Positions 49,301 to 62,879 of a stretch of DNA of 64,000 nucleotides are shown here, piece by piece. The stretch comes from Pholis gunnellus (lineage: Eukaryota; Chordata; Actinopteri; Perciformes; Pholidae): NCBI GenBank assembly GCA_910591455.2, contig OU342820.1, positions 17,530,345 to 17,594,344 of the forward strand, given 5' to 3'. The notes beneath the pieces were generated by a model. That model was not told where the DNA came from. It did not search any database and saw nothing but the letters and a program-made list of their open reading frames with translations. How positions within the stretch are numbered: position 1 is the first letter of the stretch; every line of letters starts with the position of its first letter. The translations under genes and the position numbers were made by a program.

Positions 49301-50662
49301 CAACTCTCAGATGAAGAGCTTCAAGGGGAAAATATCAAAAGGACAAATATTGTCATCATATTTCTCCATAAGTGAAAAATGCAGCGTTTACGTCACTTTG
49401 TCGAGCTAAAGACAACACTGTGAACTGAGGATGTGTTCATTTGAGATTCTTAGATTCTTTATGCGATAGTATATTCTATATAATTAAGACTGTTTGAAGA
49501 TATCTCTATGGGCTCGTGGGGATTTCTTACCTTTTGACATTTACCAATTATTTGATTTACTGAGAATTAATTGGCAGAAGAAAAGATAATGAAAATAGTT
49601 GTTCAGCTCGACTCTAGAGACCAAATAGACATTTTTAATCAAGCTGGTTGAATTGATGCTTTTCTTTTTTTTTAAAGGCAAAGAGAAACAAACATGTAGT
49701 TAAAAAAGAAATCCAGTCAACCTTCCTCCAAACTCTCCATCGTTACGGCATCTAAACAAAGTGATCTGACATTTTTGTTGCCCTTTATTTTCAGTGACGT
49801 CTGATGGAGTGCGACAAAATAAAGGGCGACAAAGGAAAACGTCTAAAACTCTCGAGAAGCCGAGTCTGAAAAGTTCTCCTAGATCTGAATGCATATCTTA
49901 GTTGAAAAAAGTGCTCTTATTGCTCTTATTGGTCACCTAAATTAAATCAGCCGTACACATCATCATGATGATGTCCTTCCTTTTATTCTTGTAAATGTGA
50001 TAATAAATGTGCTTTGGCAATTTGTTTTAAGGCTGAAGAATTTTAGGAAAACAATGTTGAATAAAGTTACATTCAACTCAAATCTTACCAAAGCATCACG
50101 TGACTATTCCCACTTCTTGACTGAGTTAACTCATAACTTACGATAAACTAAAGTGACACGCTCACATGAATAATGTGTGTTTGAAATCAAAACACCCGGG
50201 ACCTACCTTGACTTCAGTGTGTTCACGTTCCTCCTCTGGTTTAGTGGATTTCCTGACTTCACTTTGCAGAATCCGAACAACGACCTGAAGTATGTTATCC
50301 AAGATGGCCGCGCCCATGAGTAAACCCATGTCACAAGTCCTCACGGCCTGCACGACCTCATCCGCCGACGGGTCGTCCCGACACAGAGCGGCCACTTTGA
50401 ACAGGCAGCCGTAGGAATACACGCGTCTCCACTCTTTGTCCACATGGCGCCACGTTCCCGTGTTGAGTTTCTCCCACGAGAAATCCAGAATGATCTGAGC
50501 GGTGAGAGTTCGGCTGGCGCTGGAGGTGTCGCTGTACAGCTGCCGCCGAGACCGCTTCAGCATTTCCACCACACTTGACTCCACTTTGTCGCTGAACTGC
50601 AGTGGAAGCTGTTCCTCATTAGGAGGCAGAGCAGCAGAGACCTTTGACCACAGCGTGGCCAT
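46386..50662 (-). CDS. kdm8: JmjC-domain oxygenase KDM8/JMJD5
   Basis: Seven coding exons: 50207-50662, 49085-49257, 48210-48342, 48057-48107, 46829-46978, 46637-46729, 46386-46550, phases consistent, giving 406 residues (human 416). JMJD5 is an Fe(II)/2-oxoglutarate oxygenase; it was named as an H3K36me2 demethylase and later shown to be an arginyl C3-hydroxylase. It acts in the nucleus. What is seen: an N-terminal helical region with SWEKLNTGTWRHVDKEWRRV and CDMGLLMGAAIL; then PVILEGIIEHWPAL, AGCRTVPVEVGSRYTDEEW, LGYLAQHQLFDQIPELK, and the JmjC core [20 protein letters not shown]. The metal triad is His311, Asp313 and His390 (in HWHYVRSL), each offset by exactly ten from human His321, Asp323 and His400. 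It ends LSFSVSFWWS. All catalytic residues are present. The start ATG gives MATLWSKV, aligning with human TLWEAL. The exon 2 acceptor (CATTAAG|AGAGTG) is the only one that keeps frame. Confidence 0.94.
47090..47450 (+). repeat. Teleost dispersed repeat split by an insertion
   Basis: In the kdm8 intron between 46979 and 48056. The left part (ATTGGATGGATTGTCATGAA, AAGTTTGGTGA, to about 47170) and right part (from about TACTTTGGTTATAG at 47321, through GACATTCCCATCAGCCTCAG and GCTAATTAGCAAATGTTAGC to 47440) are consecutive pieces of one abundant fish repeat. About 150 nt between them (TTTATTTGTCATTTTACAAC onward, including GCACAATGAAATTTAAC) look like a separate insert. Confidence 0.6.
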
Positions 50663-52366
50663 TGATGAGAAGGTCTGCAGGTATGCTGTGGGACAGACGG
50701 TGAGGGTGAGTTAGGGCAGCACTAATGAGGATGCACCGCTACATTCACATGTGCACTGTTTGTGGAATACTTCAACAATGGTCATGGGTCCACAGTTAGC
50801 TAAAACGTGTACACACACACACTTTGCTGCAGTAAAACACATGTATACACCCAATTTCCAAATTGGCAACCACAAAACGCAGGCGAGGACGTCCCGAGCC
50901 AAAGCACACATGCTCAGCGACGACTCTCCGTCACATGGCGTCTGTGTCCGCCAGACTCGACCTCCATGTGACTCCATCCGTGTTCAGATGCTCTGTGAAG
51001 CCAAACCACGAGGCAGCCAGCACTGAGCAGCTGGTTCATTTGAGTACAGAAACCCGGCCTTGAGGCGGACTGTCACTGAACACAAGTAAAGTGAATGGTG
51101 GCATTTAAAAACGCCACATGCCTGAAGGTAACCCCCAGGTTCAGGACAATTAGGAGTCCTGTTGGAGGGCCCTGCAGGGTCATATCAGTCTGCTATTCTG
51201 CACATGCTCACAAACGGAAACATTTGTGCAATCTTTGACTTAATACACATTTAGCAAATAAACAAAAAAAAAGCAGTAAATAGTTGGGGAAATTACGGTC
51301 CTACTGTCAGATAACATTATGGACGTCATTAAGGAAGATGGGCGGAGTAAACCTTCACTGAAAGTTCACCTCAAATTCTGTCATATTTTTCTTAAAAATG
51401 TAATTTATAGATAACCTCTTTGGTCATAAAACACATCAACAACAAAATAACAGATGAATTGATGTCAAACTATTTGCGCTGCATAGTTGGATGATAACTT
51501 TAATTAAAAGATATATTTATAACACTCAAATACAAGTTATATATGAGAACTAAACAAGAGGATTTGTCTGAATATGTTTAACTTAATTCTGAAGCAAATA
51601 CTAAAAAGAAATAATGACAAAGGGTACATCATTTAATTATGTAGCCTATATTATTTGTAACGAATTATTGACTCCTGGTAAAGCATCCCAGAAGTCTCCA
51701 CTGTGTAAAGTTGTCAACCAGCTCCAATAACGTAATATTAGATAACATGCACGTGAATACGACAATCAGAGACAGGACTAATATTTTGCCAAACAGCTGG
51801 AAATACAAATTATCTTTGCAAAGTATCAAAAGTGTCACATTTAAGTTGATTTAGGCTAATACGCGCACGAACATCAAATACAGGAAACCGACGCATTACT
51901 AAACAGTGACGTCACGTTTACTTACTAGCTAAAGAGGAATTTAATACGCTAAATGTTATATTTACCTTTTATCACGACATTTACACCGTTAATCCGATAC
52001 TATCTTTCATAACGTGGACTGTAAGCAGTGCAGGAGCTGCATTGACCATGCCTGTGCTACATCAAAAACAGACCGGGAGGGAACTCGGACAGCGGAAAAC
52101 ATTGGTTCCGCGATAAATGTAAGGTGTCAAAGACAAGAATAGAAAAAAACTTCTCAAAATACTGCACAAATACGTGGACTCGGCGATATTTCAATTCAAG
52201 CAATTTCAAGGTTGTAGACGTTTTTATTTTGGATTTATTTTTTACAAAACAAACGTTGATCTGCATGCACCCTGTGCTCCAGTAGAGGGGAGTAACCTCT
52301 GCACTCCAAATTTATAAAATGCAGTATCAGACATTGAATGAACTATATAGACGACCCACCTCCCTA
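50663..52366. other. Region upstream of kdm8
   Basis: The kdm8 5' UTR starts here. A possible acceptor (CCCACAG on the minus strand, at about 50688-50694) suggests a noncoding first exon further up, perhaps near 52.0 kb, where the minus strand has a donor-like GTAAGC after GTGGACT. I could not fix that exon. No other gene is seen. Confidence 0.35.
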
Positions 52367-52396
52367 ACACACGCACGCACGCACACACACACACGC

Positions 52397-52452
<56 letters not shown>

Positions 52453-52476
52453 ACGCGCGCGCGCACACACACGCAC
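52367..52476. repeat. Alternating AC/GC dinucleotide tract
   Basis: About 110 nt of nearly perfect alternating purine-pyrimidine: ACGC and AC units, a long (AC)n, then ACACGCGCGCGCGCAC and more AC. Open frames on both strands are artefacts of the repeat. Confidence 0.95.
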
Positions 52477-53939
52477 TGCTCCTACACTGACACATCTGTC
52501 CACACAACCTCTCAGCCTTGTAGCTGCACAAACATCTGTTATCTCTTATTTAGATGATATTTACATGATGAGTAAAGCTCAATCAATGGAAACAAAACAG
52601 TGATTCTGTGACAGCACCGCCTGATTTACTTCCACAAATACAGAGACACGTTAAATGAATTTGTCTCAACGGGTAAACTCAAGTCATTAAAACAACAGCT
52701 CTCCCAACATAATAAATGAATGCAATTGTTTCACAAACATTTGTTTCCCCCCTCTTTTCATTGCTCCTGCTACTCAGAATCTTTATGTAAATACAGATAT
52801 TCCTGGAAGGCTGATTAATATGTAGCTGAACAAACATGATAGGAAGCCTTCGGCGGGAAAATCTAGAATCTATATACTACTATTATCAAATGTCAAACAC
52901 TCTATGAAATTCAAATAATCTCTGTGCAAACCGTGAAGCTGTTACTGTATGTAAAGCAGATGGAGACAAGAGCAAGACAGCCCACCTTTCCAGGAATCAC
53001 AGGGGACTTTAAAATGTTTCATGCATTTCTGTTCATTCTCACTGTGTAAACAGCAGAATTCTCGAGGCTCGAGCGATTGTTCACTTACTCGCAGGGAGGT
53101 GAGGAATTACTGTGCAGGCCACAACTGCAGCATTGTCTCTGTCTTTTAAGCCTTTGCCACTAAAAGTAAAAAAATAAAAAAACTGAAGTCACAATTTGAA
53201 TGTAAAAGAATAAATGGCAGGATGGAGAGCCGACAAAGTGTTAATAAGCTTGAAGGTTTGAAACTGAATTGGAGATAATAATTGTTTGTGGAACATAAAA
53301 AAAACCACCAACAATCAATTTCAATACAATGTGGGGAAAAAAACTGGGCTAACCCATCACAGCTAAAAGCACTTTAATGTCTCTTTATGAACATATTGTA
53401 AAGGTACAGGGACCTGACCTCAGCTGTGGTCACTATTGTATGGAATGCTGTGGGATACAGACCCCACATGTTGTGAATGCTGTGATGTGTACCTCTGCTT
53501 GTGTGAGTGGTGGGGGTGGTCCCAGCAGGAGTGTCTGATGTATTATTCAGATGTGTCTGACTCCGTGGTTGTAAGACGGTGCGGGGCTACGCTGAAGGTC
53601 AGAGGCCCAGCTATGTTATCCCTCCCTGTGCTGTCAGTGCTGACTTCATGTGCAGGCCGTCGTCCCAGATTGCCATTGGGAGGGGTCAGTGACCTTTCAC
53701 AGCTCTACTTGGAAGGAGAGGGCGATCGCTCCGTCTGATCAGGGCCGCATTAGCAGAAGATGTTGCAATATTTCATTTCCAAATGATTTAATTGTCAACT
53801 ATTTTAAACTCTGAAGACTGTATCCTTGCCAAGGACATTATTTTGTAAATGAAAGGAGTTTGGTGAACTCTGGAATTAAGAAGACGTTTTCTCTCTACAT
53901 CATTAAATGAGGTTTTATATCTAAAAGAAATACTTGAGA

Positions 53940-54082
53940 GACATTTTGTGAAATACATGTAACAGCTTTCTTGCAAAGAGTTGCCACTCTCAGATCAGAT
54001 TAGCTCAGTTTAGCTTAAATACTGGAAGCAGGGGAAAACAATCCACCTTCCAACACCACTAAAGCTAACAAAGTAACACATT
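53940..54082 (-). repeat. Teleost dispersed repeat copy (minus orientation)
   Basis: Reading the minus strand gives the order TTTTCCCCTGCTTCCAGTAT, TTAAGCTAAACTGAGCTAA, GAGTGGCAACTC and GCAAGAAAGC, as in a common percomorph repeat whose core is CTAAGCTAAGCTAA. A second, opposite-orientation copy begins at 63.91 kb. Confidence 0.6.
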
Positions 54083-55810
54083 TGATATGTATTTTTAATG
54101 CTCTGTCAAATTAAACAAAACAGTACTCCTGGAGTCTTGTCGTCACCGTGAGGTTCCTCAGCAGATGCCTGTGTTTTTGAGGAAGATTGTGTGTTACGAT
54201 TGAAAGCTCCAGCACAGCTACTGAATTAACCATGTGGTGGGACTGTTTGCCAGACAGTAATTAACCTTTAATCTCATCATTTAACCCACTCTGACCCGCT
54301 GAAAATATCAGCATTTTTGTTTAATTCTAATAAACATATTTGTATTTTACTTCTTTTCGCCCTGAAAAAAACAAGTTGAACTTAAATCCCTGTGAATCTG
54401 ACAGTTTACATGTTAATATTCCACCATTAGTACTATGTGTTTGCTTTGGATCAAAAGTTAATTGATTATGTTTATTAATAAAAGTCCTCTCAAAGTACAT
54501 TTATAACTAGGGTTGGTAATCTTTAGAAACTAACAAGGGTATACGCTTGATTTGAAAAATTATTCAACCGAAAACACCAGCCCAGTGTTGCCAACTCTGT
54601 TCCAAAATCACCAAGCCATTAACTGGCAGTCCGTCCCTTCGGGCCGTCCTTAAAAAGCCACTCCCCCAAAACTATAATCGTGAACGTAAACAGCGAACAT
54701 GGCTATTGTTAGCACTCACAGCTGTTAAGCTAGCAGCTCGTGGAAGACTCCAGCGATGCTCAGTGAGTGCAGGCAGGTAGTTGCGTCTTTTTTTGTCAGA
54801 GCATTTGATTTATTGCTGCCAATGAAAATGTCAACTAATATAACAAAAACATTTTTTTTAATAAGATCATCGACGCTAACTTTAATTGAGCCTCCTTTGA
54901 AGTGTTTTCATTGTGTGCCTCTGACGAGTCTGTCTTGATCTCGACTGTACTTGAGCTTGTTTTAGGGGAGAGCGAGGCATCTTATCACACTCTTTGCTTT
55001 CACTTCAATTTCTCAGTCTCAGTTCATCACAGTCACTCATTTTCTATACTGAATGGAATAATACATTCCAGTGCACAAATGTATATTCTTAAGAGTTTTA
55101 TTTCTCACTCTAATTAACAGTTATAAATGGGTATGTACATGGATTTGTGAAAAGTCTTTCCAAACTCATTTATGCAGTTAGAAGTCTGATTCATTTAGAC
55201 AGATGTTTCGAATACCGGGGCTTCATTAGTGCCGGTGCATTAAAAAACAGGAACAACCCATGTCAGTAAATAAATGAAGAAATAAATAGTCTGGGTAAGA
55301 CAGATTGATATGCGGACCAAAACACACTCTTACTAGAAAAACAAGTGTATATGAATAACAAATTACAAAAAACATGGAATTCATCCTTTTTTCAGTTCCA
55401 ATTCCAAACTAAATGAAATATGAATGAACCAAATGGACTGGCCCAACGTCGTTTAAATGTTGCTGCTGACACAGGCTACAAAGCCTAATGTGAGTCATCG
55501 GCAGAGTCACAGTTCTGACTCGGATAAACAGGTGTTGCAAGGTACATTTCACCCACATCGTCACATGTGATGATTTGCCCCGAAAGCACTTAAGATTACT
55601 GGCCGCAGAGTGGCATGTTGCACATTCTGTGCAAAAAAAAAAATATGAAAATTGTTTTCAGATTACGTTGACATATACTGGATGTCAAGAGCAATCGTGC
55701 AAGTGTTTTTTAGATAGCGCCCTCTGGTGACAACTTGCCCCGTTCTCGCCTAAACAATTTTATTATTATGATTCCTTTTGAACCTTGTCTCTACGGTGTA
55801 ACAAAACCTC

Positions 55811-55851
55811 CCAGCAGTAGCAGCAGCAGCAGTAGCAGCAGCAGCAGCAGC
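55811..55851. repeat. Imperfect (CAG)n tract
   Basis: About twelve CAG units with two TAG interruptions; stops on the plus strand exclude a polyglutamine reading there. Confidence 0.9.
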
Positions 55852-57570
55852 TCAGGGTCTGCCAGCAGCCAAACAGGGCAGCAGGGCAGCATGGACCGTG
55901 ACTGTTAGCAGCGTATTCCCATGGGCCTGCGAAGCCTGAACCACTGGGACACCACAGCAGGGATGTAATCACCACCATTACGCTCCAGGTGCTGCTGAAA
56001 TAAAAGATGGAAACAAGCCTCCGGCGGTGTTGCCATGGATCAGAATCCAATTAAACACTGTTTAGCTCGACACAAACTGCCAGTCGTAGCCTGTTGACTC
56101 ATGAAATTAATGTATTGTCGTGGCACAAAGAAAGTGTTGCAACAGAGAGTGCAGCATGACCCGAGTCAGGACCCATTCAAATCGCTGCAGCTTCATTCTC
56201 TGCTGATGTAAATTCCATTAGGCAATTGAAGTGTCAGAGAGAAGACACAACACCGCATCTGCAATTCCACAATCTGGCGGTTTTCTTTGTCGCTGTCACG
56301 GCTCAGTTTTGAAGGTCATCCGTTTGCTTAAGCTTGCACACAAACACATGTCAGTACCTCCAAATGCAGTGTCACATTTACCCTCCAGGCAATTTATGCA
56401 TACACATAAAAGCTAGTGGAGGTGAAGGGTTGCCACATTCCCTGGGAACCTGGTAATGGATATTTGGAAATGCCCTGAAGAGGTAACAAATGAGAGGTGT
56501 AAAGTTAAATGTCCTGTGAAATCATCAGGAGATCTGAAACAAGCTGCCTTTACAGCCCCGGGGAGGTTTCCACAGACAATTATCTCGGGCACACCCAGCC
56601 CCGGTGTGACGACAGGTCGGCGTCGCAGGTCTGCAGATGCTGCGGGTGAGTCGGAGTCAGGGATGAAGGAGCCGTCCCCTGGGTCACTGCGAAGACTTGG
56701 GGCTCGCCAGCCTGGCGTTCCTCTACAGAGCGGTGTTAGTGGAGCGCTCTCTTGCCTGCCCGCTTCAAGCAGGTGCTCAGTTACAGTGGCTTAATGTGGG
56801 ACGCCAGAGTGCAGGCAGTCCGTCAAAACCACTTTGGATCAAATTAATGCAACCAGGTGTGCCCCTGCAGTTGGGGCACAGGTGACACCTGCTACTTCCC
56901 TTTAATTAGAGCTCAAACAGCTGTTTCAGGATAGACCGAGAGGGAGCGGGTCCCCGGGTTAGTCTGCTGCCTCAGTCACCGCTTGATACTGGTCACATTT
57001 GATCATTGCTGCTCGTTTTGGGTAATGCCGATACATAAATCAATACCTGGCAGAGGGGAGTTGTGCGTTTTCCCCTTTCAGTGGCAAATAAAAAAAGTAA
57101 TAATGACGTTGAATGTGTTTGCCTTCTTAAATAATCAATTCCCCCGCAGAGCATGTAGCCTGTAAGAAGAGCATGGCAAATCTGTCCGAAAAAAGGACAA
57201 ATAGGACTCACTTGCTAAAGTAAGGTGAAGATAAAAGTGGAGGCAGTCTTCATCTCGTTGCTGTGAAGAATTTTCAAGGGGCTGCAAGCTCTGAGAGTAC
57301 TTTAGGTAGCTTTGATCTTTCTTGGATGCAGTAATAAGCATAGTGCAGATGAAGAGAGAGGGTATCCATCTTGAAATATGATTTCCCTTTGGTTCTGTAA
57401 CAAGGCTAAAAAGAGGTGGGTGGTCAGCGCCGGGGGCTCTGCAGGAAATTTCTAAGCTCCTGACAAGGTGAGCTCATACATACGACTGTAGGATCTGAAC
57501 AAAGTGATATTACTCCAAATGTTCGAGAGGCCTCTGCAGCCGGGGATCCTGTGAATCACTGCTAAAACTG

Positions 57571-57596
57571 CCCCCCCCCCCCCCCCCCCCCCCCCC
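57571..57596. repeat. Poly(C) run
   Basis: Twenty-six consecutive C, the longest homopolymer in the window, followed by GCAG. Confidence 0.9.
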
Positions 57597-60500
57597 GCAG
57601 TCTGTAAGTCACAGAGTGGAGGATCTGTGCCATAAACCTACATGAGGAGACAACAGAACATTTCTGAATCTGCCTTTACACAGCATGCCTGATGCGCTGC
57701 ACCTCTGAGGTACAGGGGGGAAAGAATAATGAATGACACCGGTTTGATGATTACTCCCTTCATACATATGCAAATACACAGTATGTGCAATTCTAATACT
57801 ATGACAACAGTGTTCACTCGTCCTGGGATTTGAATAGTAATTAAAAGAGATCATTTTATGAATGGCACAATGAAAAAACTTGTTTTCCTTTAACAGATGG
57901 AGACCCGAAGGCTCGTTCTCTCCAGCTCTAAACAGATCAAAAGGTCAGTCTCACATAAGAGGTCCATTAACCAGCAGAGAGCAGTATTGTGGCAGCAAAG
58001 TCCTCCCCCATCATAGCTTAATAATTTAGTATGCAAAGAGGAAGCGGAGATAGTCGTGTATCTCATGCTTTCTTTGCTGACAGTGTTTTGACTCCAAAAG
58101 CTTTTCATCAGGTCAGATGTATGAATGACATCCCCGACACTACAGAGAGAGGCTGTACGACAGAGATTAAGACTTCAGAATCCTTTCAAGAGACACAACA
58201 TTATTGTTATTATGTACACTGCAGATTTACTCGCAGAATTTGCTCTTCTTTCTATTATGAAGCAGACTGATTTGTTGAATAAACAAGGTGGGTTTGAGTC
58301 AGACACAAACCGGCCAGTATAGAAAACTCCTGATTGACAGAATGGGACTTATCTAAACAAAATGAATATGTTGAATGTAAGAACCCATTTGTCCCGGCCT
58401 TTAAAAAATAAGAGATGTACAAATCTGTCTTTGTACCTAATACAGGTACTAAAGGAAGGCTCTTTCATTCTTTTCTTTGTGCTGCACAGGATCACAAAGG
58501 TGACAGAAGACCACAGAGACACCCAGAATGGAAAATGAACACACACAAAAAAAAAACACATAACGGTGAATACACCCGAGTCAAGAATGCCTTTTGGCGG
58601 TTTGTGAACAAATAAAAGCTGTGTGTATCCGACCTTGGCACACGTTGCCAACTTCAAACTGGGTCAGCAGTCATCTCTACTTGTAAAAAAGTATATTCTT
58701 CATTTGTGCGCATGCACGTTGAAATCTAATGCTCCGGGTGGATGCGTCCACAGAGCTGCACGTCACTGTATGGGAAGGTAAAATGTTCACACTTGTTTGC
58801 AGCGGAAAGGAAGAAGACGGTTAATTTCGGTGGGCACCTGTGACCGGCCACCGTTTCTGTCACAAACAACTGCCTCAGTGAATAAGGAGGGAGAGAGGAA
58901 GATGCATCGCGGCAGAGTCTCGTTGTTTTTGTCCCAACAGCCTTTGGGCGGACGTATGCAGAGCGCTGCCAAAGTGTCATCGCACGGCAGTGATTCAGGA
59001 AACCTCCGGAGCTGATTGATGATTTCCACTCTGGACTCTGAACAATGTTCAGTTTTGCGTGTGATGGGAGTTGCTCCATGTGTGGTTGTGTATTGTTTTT
59101 AATAACAGTCATTATCATTTCAAACCCTTCAGCGTGTACATTACTTTCCCATGAATTCTATCAATGGTGCTTTGCCAGAGCTGGAGCCAAAACATAAATG
59201 AAGCGGTGCAAAGTAATTCAGTCCTTCAGCCACCTGCCTCTCCGATGAACAGATACACAGACACATCCCCGAACATGCCCAAGGGCTCTTATCACATCCA
59301 GCTGTCAAACGGGTGCTGATCCATCATCTGAGTTCTGTGTTCACATTGTGACACTTTGACCTCTCTGAATAAATCTTCTTTCAATATATTTGAAAAGTTG
59401 TATTTTCACAGATTTTGCGCTTGAATATACCGGGATGAAATTTCACGTTTCTCTTTTGATATCAAACACGTCTGCTGTGTGTGTTTGAGTGTGCATCTGT
59501 CAGCCTTTATAAAAGGTGTTTATTGTCTCTTTGAGGGACAGACACATCGTGGCCAGGGTTTCTCTTTCTGCATTTATCGTCTCATCCAACACAGCGGACG
59601 TTTCCAGATTTCCTGACGGATTCTTCCTCTTCTTTTTGCTCCTCATCAGAACACAAATTGTGATCTGTTCCCAAGTCCTGCTACCTAAAGCAACAAAGCT
59701 GCATTACTGGTAACCTTGGAAACTGCAGTCTTGTTTGAAATGGCTGTAGCTACTGGCTCTTCAAAATTTCAAATTATTCAACCATCAACAACAATGTATC
59801 CTGTCGAAAAATCACCCCGGCACAAATCAAAACCCAAACACTTGATTGTGTTTTTTGACATTGACAATTGAAATGTGAGAACAACAGCATTGTAACTGGT
59901 TTCAAAAAAATGGTTCAGTTCTGCAGTATACACACCGATGATCCGGATGTGCAAATTCATCAACATAACACAACACAACACACTTTTATTCACAGCAAAG
60001 TAAAGAGGATTTAGCAGTTCTGCAGTAATCAATAACAGACTTTGTGGACTTAATCCATCAAAAACAGTTGAAATGTGAGTGGGAAGAGCCTTTGATTCTC
60101 TGTCTGGACACAGAAAACATTTCCAGTTGCCATATTTTCCGCTGTTAAAACACTGAGATGAATCCTTTACTTGTAGGATGTGGAAGATTATGCTGCAGGC
60201 AAACTTGGCAAGCCTCAAAAGTTTGTATTTGAGCTTGGATAGACTACAGTCTATGTGGTGTAACTGGTGTAATGAAATCAAGCCTCTCCGCTGGTATGCC
60301 CCTCTAATCTTGAAATAGGAACATAGAAATATTGTGATCCATTATGGTAATATTGTAGCTTGTGTGAAATCATGAAAATAATTCAAGCTGTTCAACTCAT
60401 TTTTCAGTGCAGTCTGTGACTCTTCTACAAGAACAGAGAATAATCGCACACAACAATACAAACCATAGATTTATAACTACACACGTGTGTGCATGCAAAA

Positions 60501-61738
60501 CAAACACATACCCCCCAATATAACAGAAACATGATAATGCATCAGGTTCCACCTGCAATTTTACCATCAAGGGGAATGCCATTAAATTACCACTATGGAA
60601 AAATTATTTGAGACAAAAACAAATTTATAAATAGTGAGACCCTCCAACTATAATCTAATGTAATTATATATGTATTCATGTTGCTGAGCATTCCATTCCA
60701 TTCATTTAAATTGGCTATTGATGCTATTGTTTAACCTACAATATCAATTTGAACATCTTAAATAATTTGAATCCCTGATTTAAAACCATATCTTCTTTAT
60801 TTCAGTGACAGTACGACCCTCCGGTGACCCCGTTCCTTGTCTTTAGCAGCTCCCTTCATTCTGCTGCTGACGCTGTCAAACATTATAAACGGTCCTTTAA
60901 GGATCTCTGAAAGCAGGACGTCGATATATAGGACATATGCGGCAGGACGCATAGCTTTATTATCGGGGCATTAATTATACAAATGTACCATTCTCATGAA
61001 TGCACAGGTGACATTCGTCATGTTAACGCTGGTCATTTACACGGTTCTCTGAAGCTAGGAGCGTTTGATGAATCTGACGAGGCTCATTCGTAAAATGTTC
61101 TTGCACGAGGCTCATTGTCCGCCCTAGTTTGAAATTCTAAAAAAAACCTTTACAAATACAAATAACTACACTCGGTTATCTGCATTAGATACATCATTCA
61201 AAGCTAAGGCCTGTGTGTGACGTTTTCTAAACACTTCCATTGAAATACCACACTCAATTATCAATCACGTGCACCCAGAATGCACCTGTGAAAACACCTG
61301 TAACCAAGTAGATAACTTGAAAATCAGAGCTTGAACAATGGAGGCCAACTTTGGAGGCAGAGAGTTAGAGGACTGTCATTGCAATATAAAGTACTATGTT
61401 CTATGTCATCTACAGTTAGTATGCGTCTGATGTAAGCTCTTTTGTACTTTGTTTAATTGTTTTTGGTTTGTGTGTGTTGAGTTATGACAAACAGGAACCT
61501 AGTTTCAGAAATTGTGTTTTTAGCAATTGCAAAATATCTGTAAAGGATAAGACCTGAGTGTTATTCAACTTGTTTTTCTTATTGTCAACTAACTCCATTA
61601 ACTATTAACCGGATGGATGTTTTGCTTAATTAACGTCCCCTCAGAGACAACAAGAGAGATCGGGCTACACATTAAAATAATGGTGCTTGTCAAGTTTTTA
61701 CATCGTATCACCCATAAAAGCACACTTAACATTTTTCA

Positions 61739-61757
61739 CCCCCCCCCCCCCCCCCCC
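61739..61757. repeat. Poly(C) run
   Basis: Nineteen consecutive C within AT-rich DNA. Confidence 0.9.
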
Positions 61758-62510
61758 AATTATTTATGCCAAACAGTATTCTATGCTTTTGTGCTGTTCA
61801 ATGACTGGAACTCACCAAACACAAATTGTTTTAGGTCATTGCGACACCACTGGTTTACTGTCCTCTGAGCTGGCGTCGTCTTTCCCTCTGAAGACACAGA
61901 GCTTGACAAAGGGCTCATGTGTGTATAATTTCATAATTTAAAAACAAGGCTTCAGGCTTCCTCAAACAGCTGGGCGCTGTAGTTTTCAAACCCAAACACG
62001 AGTACTACATACTGGAGGGATTGTGTTTTTTGGCTTTCCATATGTTGACAAATTATCCCCAACCTTATTCTTAAATCTATTTTGAATAATGTGTAAAATG
62101 TTTACTGTTAAATACCTGCCTTTTCCCTCCATTTATCCATTTTGCCTCATCCATTTGCCCTAAAGTTACTGTGATTATTTTATTTACAGTACGTTACCTT
62201 ATAATAGCTGCTAATTATGTACAGTTTTTTTTTCAGTAAGTTACTTGTCAACCTGCTGCAAGCTAATAACTGAACTTCACAGTATGTTTCTTACAGTGTA
62301 CATTATCTTGCATTACTCTCACCACAGCCATATTCACCCTGCTCACCACCCCGTCCATACCACATCCACACCTTGAACACTCATAAAGACACAAACTAGA
62401 TACTATTTACACCACAGCACAGTGCACCATCTCAGTTCACAGATCGGATAAGAGGTTCTTCAGCATCTCTTTCAATTCATAAGCTTTGCACTGTAGCCAT
62501 ACATTTCTCG

Positions 62511-62522
62511 CCCCCCCCCCCC
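62511..62522. repeat. Poly(C) run
   Basis: Twelve consecutive C. Confidence 0.85.
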
Positions 62523-62879
62523 AAAGTACAGTACACAGGGGCATGATTACCTCTCTATACCTGTGTGATGGAGACATTTCCTCCATGACTTGGGGTCCCT
62601 TCACGCTTTCATTACATCACAACCATACATCTTCCCTGTATCTTGATGGTGTTCGGGGAGTGCAGCAGCCATCTGGGGAAGCATATAGACATACAACACT
62701 GTATCATTTGTGGCAACCTATCAACACCAACCTCACCTTTTTAATTCTGATTTAGAGGGAGAAGCGAGCGGTCGGGCGGAGGTGCTGATGGTACAATCCC
62801 CTTTGCGTTGGGCCGGCGGAACAAAAGAGACCATGGAGACCAACTCCCCTTCCAAGAGACACATGAATCATCTCTGACA

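Noticed and set aside
52242..52603. Cys-Val and Thr-His repeat frames on both strands
   Set aside because: Translation of the AC/GC tract.
53436..53738. 100-codon plus-strand frame rich in Cys
   Set aside because: Cysteine spacing fits no finger or disulfide family and the frame ends in random sequence.
59778..60281. 167-codon minus-strand open frame in the gene-poor region
   Set aside because: No recognisable motif, no splice partner, ordinary composition of a chance frame.
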